From: Alphaproteobacteria bacterium
GTDB lineage: Bacteria > Pseudomonadota > Alphaproteobacteria > GCA-2731375
Direction of reading: 5' to 3'
Length of the DNA: 5,547 nucleotides
NCBI GenBank assembly: GCA_030746295.1
Contig: JASLMY010000288.1
Location: 1 to 5,547 of the forward strand
The position numbers and the translations under genes are program-made. Under the pieces are notes generated by a model, which searched no databases, was not told the origin of the DNA, and saw only the letters and a program-made list of their open reading frames with translations. This document shows positions 1 to 5,109 of this stretch, piece by piece. Numbering within the stretch: the first letter of the stretch is position 1; each line of letters starts with the position of its first letter.

Positions 1-1
1 C

Positions 2-979
2 GACGAGGCGATCGCGGTTCTGCCGCAGGCCAACCTGGCCGCGACGCCGCGCAACATCGCCGCCAACGCGGTGATGGCGGGCTGCCGGCCCGAGCACATG
101 CCGATCTTGATCGCCGCCGTCGAGGCGATCGGCGACGAGCACTACAACCTCGCCAACATCGGCACGACCGGCGCCCTCGTGCCCTTCCTGCTGATCAACG
201 GGCCGATCGTGGCGGCGCTCGGTATCGAGAGCCGCGGCCAGCTGATCTCGCGCGGGCCCAACCCGGCGCTGGGCCGCGCCTTGAGCCTGATCGTCCGCAA
301 CATCGCCGGCTACCGGCCGGGCCGGAATTACCTCGGCACCTTCGGCTATCAGCCGCCCTTCGTCCTGGCCGAGAACGAGGCCGAGAGCCCGTGGCAGCCG
401 TTCCACGTCGAGCGTGGCTTCCGGGCGGAGAGCAGCACCGTGACCGCTGGTGCCGCCATGAGCTGGGGCTATCCGCCGGCACCACACAGCCGGCCGGAGA
501 AGAGTGGTGCCGAGGTGGCGCTGGAGTTGTTGTGTCGCGAGATCTACAAGAAGACGATCCTTCACTGCCTGCCCGAGCGCGGGCCGGACGCCTTCCGGCA
601 CATGGTGACGCTGCTGCTGACGCCGCCGATCGCCCAGTCACTCGCCGACGCTGGCTATTCGAAGCAGGACGTCCGCGAGCATCTCTTCGAGCACGCCCGG
701 GTGACACGACGAGAGCTCGAATGGCACACCCGGTTCAGCTTCGCGCAGCCGATGAGCATCGAGGAGAAGGTCGAGCGCGGCCTCTTCCCCGAGGACTACC
801 TGGTCGGGCCGGACGAGACGGTGCGGCTGTTGCCGAGCCCGGACGTCGTCCATCCGATCGTCTGCGGCGAGCCGGGGCGCAACCGCCTGATGGGCCTGCA
901 CAGCGTCTACGTCCAGCCGACGACGAAAGAGATCGTACTGCCCAAGGATTGGCGTGAGCGCCTGGGGTCCGCCGCATGA
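2..979 (+). CDS. C-terminal part of a UGSC-family (seleno)protein-like protein (5' end outside window)
   Basis: The frame is open from the first complete codon at position 2 and ends at TGA 977-979, giving 325 visible residues; the true start is upstream. Visible landmarks are NAVMAGCRPEHMP (residues 22-34), INGPI with a following LGI stretch, and AENEAESPW (123-131) followed by HVERGF (135-140). From memory, these match the conserved C-terminal region of long UGSC-family proteins, which are related to the selenoprotein B type subunit of glycine/sarcosine/betaine reductases and carry a U/C-G-S-C redox motif near the N-terminus. That motif is not in this window, so I cannot say whether this copy uses Sec or Cys. 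No signal peptide or obvious membrane segment is visible in this part. The stop overlaps the start of the FAD oxidoreductase gene, implying a shared function. The substrate is unknown. The family assignment rests on recalled motifs, not a search; otherwise it is a conserved hypothetical protein. Confidence 0.62.
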   Translation, partial: DEAIAVLPQANLAATPRNIAANAVMAGCRPEHMPILIAAVEAIGDEHYNLANIGTTGALVPFLLINGPIVAALGIESRGQLISRGPNPALGRALSLIVRNIAGYRPGRNYLGTFGYQPPFVLAENEAESPWQPFHVERGFRAESSTVTAGAAMSWGYPPAPHSRPEKSGAEVALELLCREIYKKTILHCLPERGPDAFRHMVTLLLTPPIAQSLADAGYSKQDVREHLFEHARVTRRELEWHTRFSFAQPMSIEEKVERGLFPEDYLVGPDETVRLLPSPDVVHPIVCGEPGRNRLMGLHSVYVQPTTKEIVLPKDWRERLGSAA

Positions 980-2358
980 CGGCGACCGTGACCCTGCCCG
1001 AGGAGGAAGTGCCGACGCTGCTGGAGACCGACATCGTCGTCTGTGGCGGTGGCACGACGGGGCCGATCGCGGCGATCGCGGCGGCCCGGCAAGGCAAGAG
1101 GGTCGCATTGATCGAGCGCTACGGCGCGCTCGGCGGCAACCTGACGCTCGGCCTCAACACCAAGCCGTCGGGTGCCCTGCTGGGCGGCCTGCCGCGCGAG
1201 ATCTGGGACCTGGCCCGTGACATGGGTGCCGCGGGCAAGGACTACGTCGCCCGCCTGAAGCACGGCTCGGTCGGGATCGCCTCGCCAGGCGACCCGGAGC
1301 TGATGAAACTATTGCTGACCCGCCTCTGCGTCGAAGCGGGGGTGCAGATCCTGTTCGAATGCTTCGTCTCCCGGCCGTTCCTCGACGGCGGGACGGTGGC
1401 CGGCGTCATCGTCGAGAGCAAGGCCGGGCGCCAGGCCGTCCGCGCCAAGGTGACGATCGATTGCTCGGCCGATGGCGACGTCGCCGCCGCGGCCGGCGCG
1501 CCTTTCGTCATGGGCGACGGCGGCGATGCGCCCAAGATGCAGCCGGTCTCGGTCTACTTCAGCATGCGCGACGTCGACATCCCCGCCGTGGTGCACTGGG
1601 CCGAAGCCCATCCGGAAGAGGTGCCCGACCGCGCCATCCCCGAAAACGCGGCCGACTACGATTACGGGCTCTGGCTCACCGGTTTCAATCGGATGCTCCG
1701 GGAGTTCCAGGCGGAGAGCGGCATCCGCTTGCAGCGCGAGAACATTACGCTCAAGACGACGAACGGCGTCATGTACGTGAACGCCACCCGGGTCATCGGC
1801 GTCGATGCCCTGTCGCCGCTGGAGGCAAGTGCTGCGACCGTCGAGTGCTATCGCCAGATCGAGGCGGTGAGCGGCTTTTTGATTGAGCGGGTCGGCGGCT
1901 TCGAGAACGCCAAGATCGACCGCATCGCCCCCTATCTCGGCGCCCGCGAGACCCGCCACATCCAGGGCGGCTACGTCCTGACCCTCGACGACGTGACCCG
2001 CGGTGCCGCCTTCGAGGACAGCATCGCCGCCGACGCTTCGGCCCTCGATTTGCACCAGGTGAGTGGCGCCGACGTCGAGTTCATCGACTATCCGCCCTAC
2101 GAGATCCCCTATCGCTGTCTGGTGCCACGCGACGTCGAGCAGCTGCTGGTCGCCGGGCGCTGCATCTCCGCCGATCACGCGGCGCATTCCCGGAGCCGCA
2201 ACATGCCGGCCTGCATGGCCACGGGCCAGGCCGCCGGCATAGCGGCCGCCATCGCCGTCGATTCCAACCGGCCGGTCCGGATGGTCGACATCGACCGTCT
2301 GCAAGCGGCCCTCGAAGATTTGGGTATGCCGCTCCGCGCCGCCGACCTCGATCGATAG
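976..2358 (+). CDS. FAD-dependent oxidoreductase (FAD_oxidored, PF12831-like)
   Basis: This 460-aa soluble flavoprotein has an N-terminal Rossmann dinucleotide-binding fold: DIVVCGGGTTGP with GxGxxG at residues 24-29, and the acidic residue ending the second strand at E47 in VALIER. GGN follows at 53-55. A GARETRHIQGGY stretch (R324, E325, R327) and the C-terminal block VAGRCISADHAAHSRSRNMP (about 392-411) followed by ATGQAAGIAAAIA are typical of the FAD_oxidored family and complete the FAD site. The length is normal for the family. The ATG at 976 overlaps the upstream TGA in ATGA, and a GGGG run lies about 9 nt before it, so translational coupling with the UGSC-like gene is likely. The reaction is unknown; relatives are mostly annotated only as FAD-dependent oxidoreductases. 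By inference it could transfer electrons to or from the UGSC-like partner, or oxidise the same substrate. Confidence 0.9.
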   Translation: MTATVTLPEEEVPTLLETDIVVCGGGTTGPIAAIAAARQGKRVALIERYGALGGNLTLGLNTKPSGALLGGLPREIWDLARDMGAAGKDYVARLKHGSVGIASPGDPELMKLLLTRLCVEAGVQILFECFVSRPFLDGGTVAGVIVESKAGRQAVRAKVTIDCSADGDVAAAAGAPFVMGDGGDAPKMQPVSVYFSMRDVDIPAVVHWAEAHPEEVPDRAIPENAADYDYGLWLTGFNRMLREFQAESGIRLQRENITLKTTNGVMYVNATRVIGVDALSPLEASAATVECYRQIEAVSGFLIERVGGFENAKIDRIAPYLGARETRHIQGGYVLTLDDVTRGAAFEDSIAADASALDLHQVSGADVEFIDYPPYEIPYRCLVPRDVEQLLVAGRCISADHAAHSRSRNMPACMATGQAAGIAAAIAVDSNRPVRMVDIDRLQAALEDLGMPLRAADLDR

Positions 2359-2371
2359 GTTCCGTTTCATC

Positions 2372-2409
2372 GCAAGCACCCGGCCGGCTTCGGCTGGTAT
2401 GCAGCTTGC
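2372..2409 (+). terminator. Possible transcription terminator (two-tier stem-loop)
   Basis: The outer arms GCAAGC (2372-2377) and GCTTGC (2404-2409) are perfect complements. Inside them CCGGCCG (2380-2386) pairs with CGGCTGG (2391-2397), with one G-T pair and a 4-nt loop. It lies 14 nt after the FAD oxidoreductase stop. The downstream T run is weak (CGTTTCC), so it may be a poor intrinsic terminator, a 3' stabilising hairpin, or part of an attenuating leader. Confidence 0.4.
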
Positions 2410-2432
2410 CGTTTCCAACGCGGCGGCTCTCA

Positions 2433-2438
2433 TATATT
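2433..2438 (+). promoter_or_regulatory. Possible -10 element of a uraD promoter
   Basis: TATATT (5/6 match to TATAAT) sits in the only conspicuous AT-rich patch of the window (CATATATTCAT), 58 nt before the uraD ATG and just after a hairpin. The -35 side is poor: TTTCCA (2412-2417) gives a 15-nt spacer and TTGCCG (2406-2411) a 21-nt one, so it is either a weak, activator-dependent promoter or a chance match. Confidence 0.35.
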
Positions 2439-2450
2439 CATCGGAGGCCG

Positions 2451-2469
2451 GTCCGAGGATCGGTCGGAC
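2451..2469. repeat. Inverted repeat in the uraD leader, possible operator or leader hairpin
   Basis: GTCCGA (2451-2456) and TCGGAC (2464-2469) are perfect complements around 7 nt. A nested alternative pairs CCGA (2453-2456) with TCGG (2460-2463). It begins 12 nt after the candidate -10 box and ends 16 nt before the uraD Shine-Dalgarno. That is a plausible place for a repressor site or a leader hairpin. In GC-rich DNA such repeats also arise by chance. Confidence 0.3.
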
Positions 2470-2496
2470 GCGCCGCGCGCCAATCGGAGAAGACTG

Positions 2497-3051
2497 ATGA
2501 AACGCCAGAAGGCGGAGGTACATCCGGCGGAGGATCTCTCGGCTCGGCGTCCCTCGTCGATGCGGCGGGCCGAGTTCGTCGTGCGCTTCGGTGCGGTGTT
2601 CGAGCACTCGCCCTGGGTCGCCGAGCGTGCCTTCGCGCTTCCGCTCGGGCCCGCCCACGACAGCGCCGGCGGCCTACACAAGGCGATGGCTGGCGCATTT
2701 CGCTCGGCGAGCGTGGCGGAGCGGCTGGGCGTTCTGAAGGCCCACCCCGACCTCGCCGGCAAGCTGGCCGCGGCCAAGCGGTTGACCGAGGAATCGACCG
2801 CCGAGCAGGCGTCCGCCGGCCTCGACGCGCTGAGCGACGCCGAGCGGGCCCGCTTCACCGAGTTGAATGCGGCCTATCGGGCGAGGTTCGGCTTCCCCTT
2901 CATCATCGCCGTCAAGGGGCTGGGCAAGGATCAGATCCTTGCCGCCTTCGAAGAACGGCTCCAGAACGGCGCCGACGACGAATTCGCCACCGCCTCGGCC
3001 GAGGTCGAGCGCATCGCGCTCTTGCGCCTCCAAGACATCCTACCGGAGTGA
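2497..3051 (+). CDS. uraD: 2-oxo-4-hydroxy-4-carboxy-5-ureidoimidazoline (OHCU) decarboxylase
   Basis: UraD decarboxylates OHCU, made from urate by uricase and HIU hydrolase, to (S)-allantoin. The 184-aa all-helical protein carries the family signatures in order: FEHSPWVAE (35-43), KAHPDLAGK (81-89) with the expected catalytic His83, STAEQASAGL (100-109) with the expected catalytic Glu103, and the C-terminal FPFIIAVKG (133-141) followed by an FEERL helix (151-155). No catalytic residue appears lost. The ATG at 2497 is supported by GGAGAAG (2486-2492) 4 nt upstream. A second in-frame ATG at 2560 (Met22) has no good ribosome site but would give about 163 aa, closer to the usual 165-170. The first ~22 residues are therefore a basic, poorly conserved extension. 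There is no signal peptide, so it is cytosolic. The stop lies 9 nt before allE, and the two are likely co-transcribed. No uricase or HIU hydrolase gene is in the window. Confidence 0.94.
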   Translation: MKRQKAEVHPAEDLSARRPSSMRRAEFVVRFGAVFEHSPWVAERAFALPLGPAHDSAGGLHKAMAGAFRSASVAERLGVLKAHPDLAGKLAAAKRLTEESTAEQASAGLDALSDAERARFTELNAAYRARFGFPFIIAVKGLGKDQILAAFEERLQNGADDEFATASAEVERIALLRLQDILPE

Positions 3052-3060
3052 ACCGAGCCC

Positions 3061-3885
3061 ATGACCACGCAAAGCTACGCCACGCCAATGGGCGGCCTGC
3101 CGCCGCAGACCGAGCTGATGACCGGCCGGGCCGTCTTCACCGAGGCCTATGCGGTAATCCCCAAGGGCGTGATGCGCGACATCGTCACCAGCAACCTGCC
3201 CTTTTGGGAAGAGGCGCGGTTCTGGGTCCTCTCGCGGCCGTTGTCGGGCTTCGCCGAGACCTTCTCGCAATACATCGCCGAGCTCCGCCCGGGCGGCGGC
3301 AGCGAGCGGCCCGAGACCGACGAGCGGGCGGAGGCGGTGCTGTTCGTCGTCGAGGGCGAGCTGACACTGACGGTCGGCGGCAACCGCCACGCGATGGCAC
3401 CGGGCGGCTATGCCTTCCTGCCGGCGGGCGCCGACTGGCAGGCGCGAAACGCGGGCAGCACACCGGTGCGGTTCCACTGGATCCGCAAGGCCTACGAGGC
3501 GGTCGACGGCATCCCTGCGCCCCAGGCCTTCGTCATCAACGAGCAGGACATCCAGCCGACGGCGATGCCCGACACCAACGGTGCCTGGGCGACGACGCGT
3601 TTCGTCGATCCGACCGACCTGCGCTACGACATGCACGTCACCATCGTCAACTTCGAGCCCGGCGGCCTCATCCCCTTCGAGGAGACCCACGTCATGGAGC
3701 ACGGCCTCTACGTGCTGGAGGGTAAGGCCGTCTACAAGCTCAACCGAGACTGGGTCGAGGTCGAGGCCGGCGACTACATGTGGCTGCGCGCCTTCTGCCC
3801 GCAGGCCTGCTATGCCGGCGGCCCGGGTCGGTTCCGCTATCTCCTTTACAAGGACGTCAACCGCCACATGAAGCTCAGGCCCTAA
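3061..3885 (+). CDS. allE: (S)-ureidoglycine aminohydrolase (bicupin)
   Basis: This enzyme hydrolyses (S)-ureidoglycine to (S)-ureidoglycolate and ammonia, the step after allantoate amidohydrolase in ureide catabolism. The 274-aa protein is a bicupin like E. coli AllE (YlbA) and plant UGAH. The N-terminal cupin (about 65-145, with VLFVVEGELTLTVGG) lacks a metal-binding His set. The C-terminal cupin (about 190-268) has FEETHVMEHGLYVLEGKAVY. The expected Mn ligands are E208, H210, H214 and Q248, with Y225 and K264 in the active site. The spacings agree with those recalled for the plant enzyme (E235, H237, H241, Q275, Y252, K291). The start at ATG 3061 follows GGAG (3045-3048), which overlaps the uraD stop region and suggests coupled expression. 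It is probably cytosolic, as no signal peptide is seen. A perfect stem-loop begins 2 nt after the TAA, so the ureide transcript may end there. Confidence 0.95.
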   Translation: MTTQSYATPMGGLPPQTELMTGRAVFTEAYAVIPKGVMRDIVTSNLPFWEEARFWVLSRPLSGFAETFSQYIAELRPGGGSERPETDERAEAVLFVVEGELTLTVGGNRHAMAPGGYAFLPAGADWQARNAGSTPVRFHWIRKAYEAVDGIPAPQAFVINEQDIQPTAMPDTNGAWATTRFVDPTDLRYDMHVTIVNFEPGGLIPFEETHVMEHGLYVLEGKAVYKLNRDWVEVEAGDYMWLRAFCPQACYAGGPGRFRYLLYKDVNRHMKLRP

Positions 3886-3886
3886 C

Positions 3887-3905
3887 AAGGCCGGACGCCG
3901 GTCTT
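3887..3905 (+). terminator. Stem-loop after allE, possible terminator or 3' hairpin
   Basis: AAGGCCGG (3887-3894) pairs along its full 8 nt with CCGGTCTT (3898-3905), with one G-T pair and a 3-nt ACG loop. It starts 2 nt after the allE TAA. The descending arm ends in CTT and is followed by GGGG, not a T run. It is therefore not a classic intrinsic terminator and may instead stabilise the transcript 3' end. Confidence 0.42.
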
Positions 3906-3915
3906 GGGGTGTGCT
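3901..3915. repeat. 15-nt near-identical repeat, copy 1
   Basis: GTCTTGGGGTGTGCT differs at one position from GTCTTGGGGGGTGCT at 5091-5105. This copy overlaps the descending arm of the hairpin after allE. With only two copies visible, chance cannot be ruled out. Confidence 0.4.
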
Positions 3916-4019
3916 CCGAGTGAGCTGGCGAGGCGGTGGTGGGCCAGGTCGACGATGCGCCACCAGGTCTACGGCCAGTCCTCGTCCGGCCGCTCGAGCA
4001 AGAAAACGGCGAACGGCTC

Positions 4020-4047
4020 TTGTGACAGATCAGGGGAACTTCATAAG
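4020..4047 (+). promoter_or_regulatory. Possible sigma-70 type promoter for the thioesterase operon
   Basis: TTGTGA (4020-4025) and CATAAG (4042-4047) each match 4 of 6 consensus positions with a 16-nt spacer, in a locally less GC-rich stretch 41 nt before the thioesterase start. The position after the allE hairpin is sensible for a new transcript. The matches are weak and could be chance. Confidence 0.28.
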
Positions 4048-4088
4048 CTCAAGGGTCTTTTGGCGATGGCGCACGGAGTACGGTCGCG

Positions 4089-4580
4089 ATGACGTTCGAA
4101 GCCCCGATCTCGCGTTGGCAGGAACCGGTCCTGGAGGAATGGGTCGACTACAACGGCCACATGATGGTCGCCTACTTCGTCCTCATCTTCAACAACGCCA
4201 CGGACGTCTTCTATCCCTTGGTCGGCCTGGGGCTGCCCTACCGTGAGCGGACCGGACATTCCACCTTCGCGGTCGAATCGCACATCACCTATGGCCGCGA
4301 GGCCAGCGAGGGCGACGTGGTCAAGGTGACGACCCAGCTCTTGGGCTATGACGAGAAGCGGCTGCACTACTTTCACGTCATGTCGCATGCCGAGAAAGGC
4401 TACCAAATGGCGACGCTGGAGCAGTTGGCGCTGCACGCGGATCTTTCCAAGCGCAAGGTGGTGCCGATGCCCGAGGAATGCCAAGCCCTGCTCAGCCAGA
4501 TGCAGGAAGCCCATTCGGTGCTGCCGATCCCACCGCAGGTCGGCAGCGTCATCACCATGGGGTCGAAGCGCAAGGCCTGA
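4089..4580 (+). CDS. Thioesterase family protein (hotdog fold, 4HBT-like)
   Basis: This 163-aa protein is predicted to hydrolyse an acyl-CoA thioester to free acid and CoA in the cytosol. The hallmark EEWVDYNGHMMVAYF (16-30) is the start of the hotdog fold, with D20, N22 and H24 in the usual active-site loop. Then come GHSTFAVESHITYGREASEGD (56-76) on the central strands and TTQLLGYDEKRLHYFHVM (81-98). Length and motif order are normal for single-domain thioesterases. Relatives are found with 4-hydroxybenzoyl-CoA type pathways and as the betainyl-CoA thioesterase of carnitine catabolism; the sequence alone does not decide the acyl group. The ATG at 4089 is preceded by GGAG (4075-4078) with a 10-nt gap. 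The neighbouring SnoaL-like gene and benzoate-CoA ligase family gene suggest an acyl-CoA or aryl-CoA pathway. Confidence 0.87.
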   Translation: MTFEAPISRWQEPVLEEWVDYNGHMMVAYFVLIFNNATDVFYPLVGLGLPYRERTGHSTFAVESHITYGREASEGDVVKVTTQLLGYDEKRLHYFHVMSHAEKGYQMATLEQLALHADLSKRKVVPMPEECQALLSQMQEAHSVLPIPPQVGSVITMGSKRKA

Positions 4581-4616
4581 GCCCGGGTCGAGAGCACACG
4601 ATAGAGGAAGCCGACA

Positions 4617-5072
4617 ATGGCGAGTGAAGCACGCGCGGAGCTGGAAAAGCTGGTCATCGATTTCACCGAGGCCTTCAACGCCGACGATTTGGACGGCGTC
4701 ATGTCCTATTTCGCCGACGACGCCGTCTATGACGAGTTCGACGGCGCCCGCCACGTCGGCAAGGAGGCCATCCGCGCGGCCTTCGTGCCACAGTTCCGCG
4801 GCGACTTCGGCAAAATCCGCTTTCGTGCCGAGGACATGTTCCTCGACGCCGATACCGGCAAGGCGCTGATCAGCTGGCTCTGCACGCTCGAGACGCCCGA
4901 GCGCGCCGGCGGCTGGCGCGGCCTCGACATCCTGCACTTCCGGGACGGCCGCCTGGTCGAGAAGCAGACCTACGCCAAGACCAAGTCGCCGACGATGGTG
5001 AAGAAGCACGAGATGGCAGAGTGGCCGGCGGACCAGAGCGTCGCCGACCGCCTGGCCGCCATGGGCGACTGA
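4617..5072 (+). CDS. SnoaL-like / NTF2-like domain protein
   Basis: This 151-aa protein has the single cone-shaped alpha+beta barrel of the SnoaL/NTF2 superfamily. The N-terminal helix contains FTEAFNADDLDGVMSYFADD (16-35), followed by AVYDEFDGARHVGKEAIRAAF (36-56). The later strands are ALISWLCTLE (83-92) and GLDILHFRDGRLVEKQTYA (102-120), the usual paired beta-hairpin ending of the family. Members include polyketide cyclases, steroid isomerases, dehydratases and non-catalytic binding proteins, so the reaction cannot be named. The start at ATG 4617 has a good Shine-Dalgarno, GAGGAAG (4604-4610), 6 nt upstream. The gap to the thioesterase stop is only 36 nt, so an operon is likely. Its role may be to bind or isomerise the intermediate handled by its CoA-enzyme neighbours. 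Confidence 0.86.
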   Translation: MASEARAELEKLVIDFTEAFNADDLDGVMSYFADDAVYDEFDGARHVGKEAIRAAFVPQFRGDFGKIRFRAEDMFLDADTGKALISWLCTLETPERAGGWRGLDILHFRDGRLVEKQTYAKTKSPTMVKKHEMAEWPADQSVADRLAAMGD

Positions 5073-5089
5073 GGCGCCGGGGCGGCGTC
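5073..5089 (+). repeat. Stem-loop directly after the SnoaL-like gene
   Basis: GGCGCCG (5073-5079) pairs with CGGCGTC (5083-5089), with one G-T pair and a GGG loop, immediately after the stop codon. No T run follows, so termination is doubtful. The CoA ligase start lies only 21 nt further on, and the hairpin may instead tune expression between the two genes. Confidence 0.35.
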
Positions 5090-5090
5090 A

Positions 5091-5105
5091 GTCTTGGGGG
5101 GTGCT
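5091..5105. repeat. 15-nt near-identical repeat, copy 2
   Basis: GTCTTGGGGGGTGCT matches copy 1 (3901-3915) at 14 of 15 positions and begins 2 nt after the hairpin that follows the SnoaL-like gene. Its G-rich part also lies where the Shine-Dalgarno of the CoA ligase gene is expected. Confidence 0.4.
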
Positions 5106-5109
5106 GACG

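Larger units (their letters stand above)
2359..2496 (+). other. Intergenic spacer with hairpin, AT-rich promoter-like patch and 5' leader
   Basis: These 138 nt separate the FAD oxidoreductase gene from uraD. The spacer holds, in order, a two-tier stem-loop (2372-2409), an AT-rich patch with TATATT (2433-2438), an inverted repeat (2451-2469) and the uraD Shine-Dalgarno sequence (2486-2492). This order fits the end of one transcript followed by the start of the next, so the ureide genes may be transcribed separately from the flavin pair. No ORF with family resemblance is seen in it. Confidence 0.6.
3885..4040 (-). pseudogene. Possible remnant of a minus-strand gene (interrupted frame)
   Basis: One minus-strand frame reads as protein from 4040 down to 3885, broken once by an in-frame TAG (3969-3971). 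It is bounded by TGA (4041-4043) upstream and TAG (3882-3884) downstream. The readable pieces include EPFAVFLLERPDEDWP before the stop and TWWRIVDLAHHRLASSLG after it. In the first piece 15 of 16 third positions are G/C against 6 of 16 second positions, the pattern of genuine genes in this genome. In the second piece 23 of 27 third positions are G/C. I recognise no family. It may be a decayed gene fragment or chance in GC-rich DNA. Confidence 0.2.
3886..4088 (+). other. Intergenic spacer between the ureide genes and the thioesterase gene
   Basis: This 203-nt spacer is the longest in the window. It contains a 3' stem-loop (3887-3905), one copy of a near-identical 15-nt repeat (3901-3915), a possible promoter (4020-4047) and the thioesterase Shine-Dalgarno GGAG (4075-4078). 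On the minus strand part of it reads like interrupted coding sequence (see 3885-4040). The short + strand frames crossing it have no recognisable family. Confidence 0.6.

Noticed and set aside
1309..2658. Long minus-strand open frame (449 codons) opposite the FAD oxidoreductase gene
   Set aside because: It lies antisense to a clearly conserved gene, runs across the spacer into uraD, and shows only composition-driven His/Gly/Asp/Arg-rich sequence with no family motif.
2406..3725. Long + strand open frame (439 codons) over uraD and allE
   Set aside because: It is a different frame over two genes with intact catalytic motifs. The Arg/Gly/Pro-rich translation is typical of a shifted frame in GC-rich DNA.
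3040..3963. Minus-strand open frame (307 codons) opposite allE
   Set aside because: It is antisense to a well-supported enzyme gene and lacks any recognisable domain; the length is explained by the scarcity of stops at high GC.
3937..3965. TGGTGG / CCACCA complementary arms around 17 nt
   Set aside because: A 6-bp stem with a long loop is expected by chance in this composition and has no positional logic.
3904..4092. Short + strand frames (62 and 111 codons) crossing the spacer before the thioesterase
   Set aside because: They have no family resemblance or good ribosome site, and they overlap the thioesterase start.
4041..5009. Minus-strand open frame (322 codons) opposite the thioesterase and SnoaL-like genes
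   Set aside because: It covers two genes with clear motifs and Shine-Dalgarno sites on the + strand; its own product is low-complexity and unrecognised.
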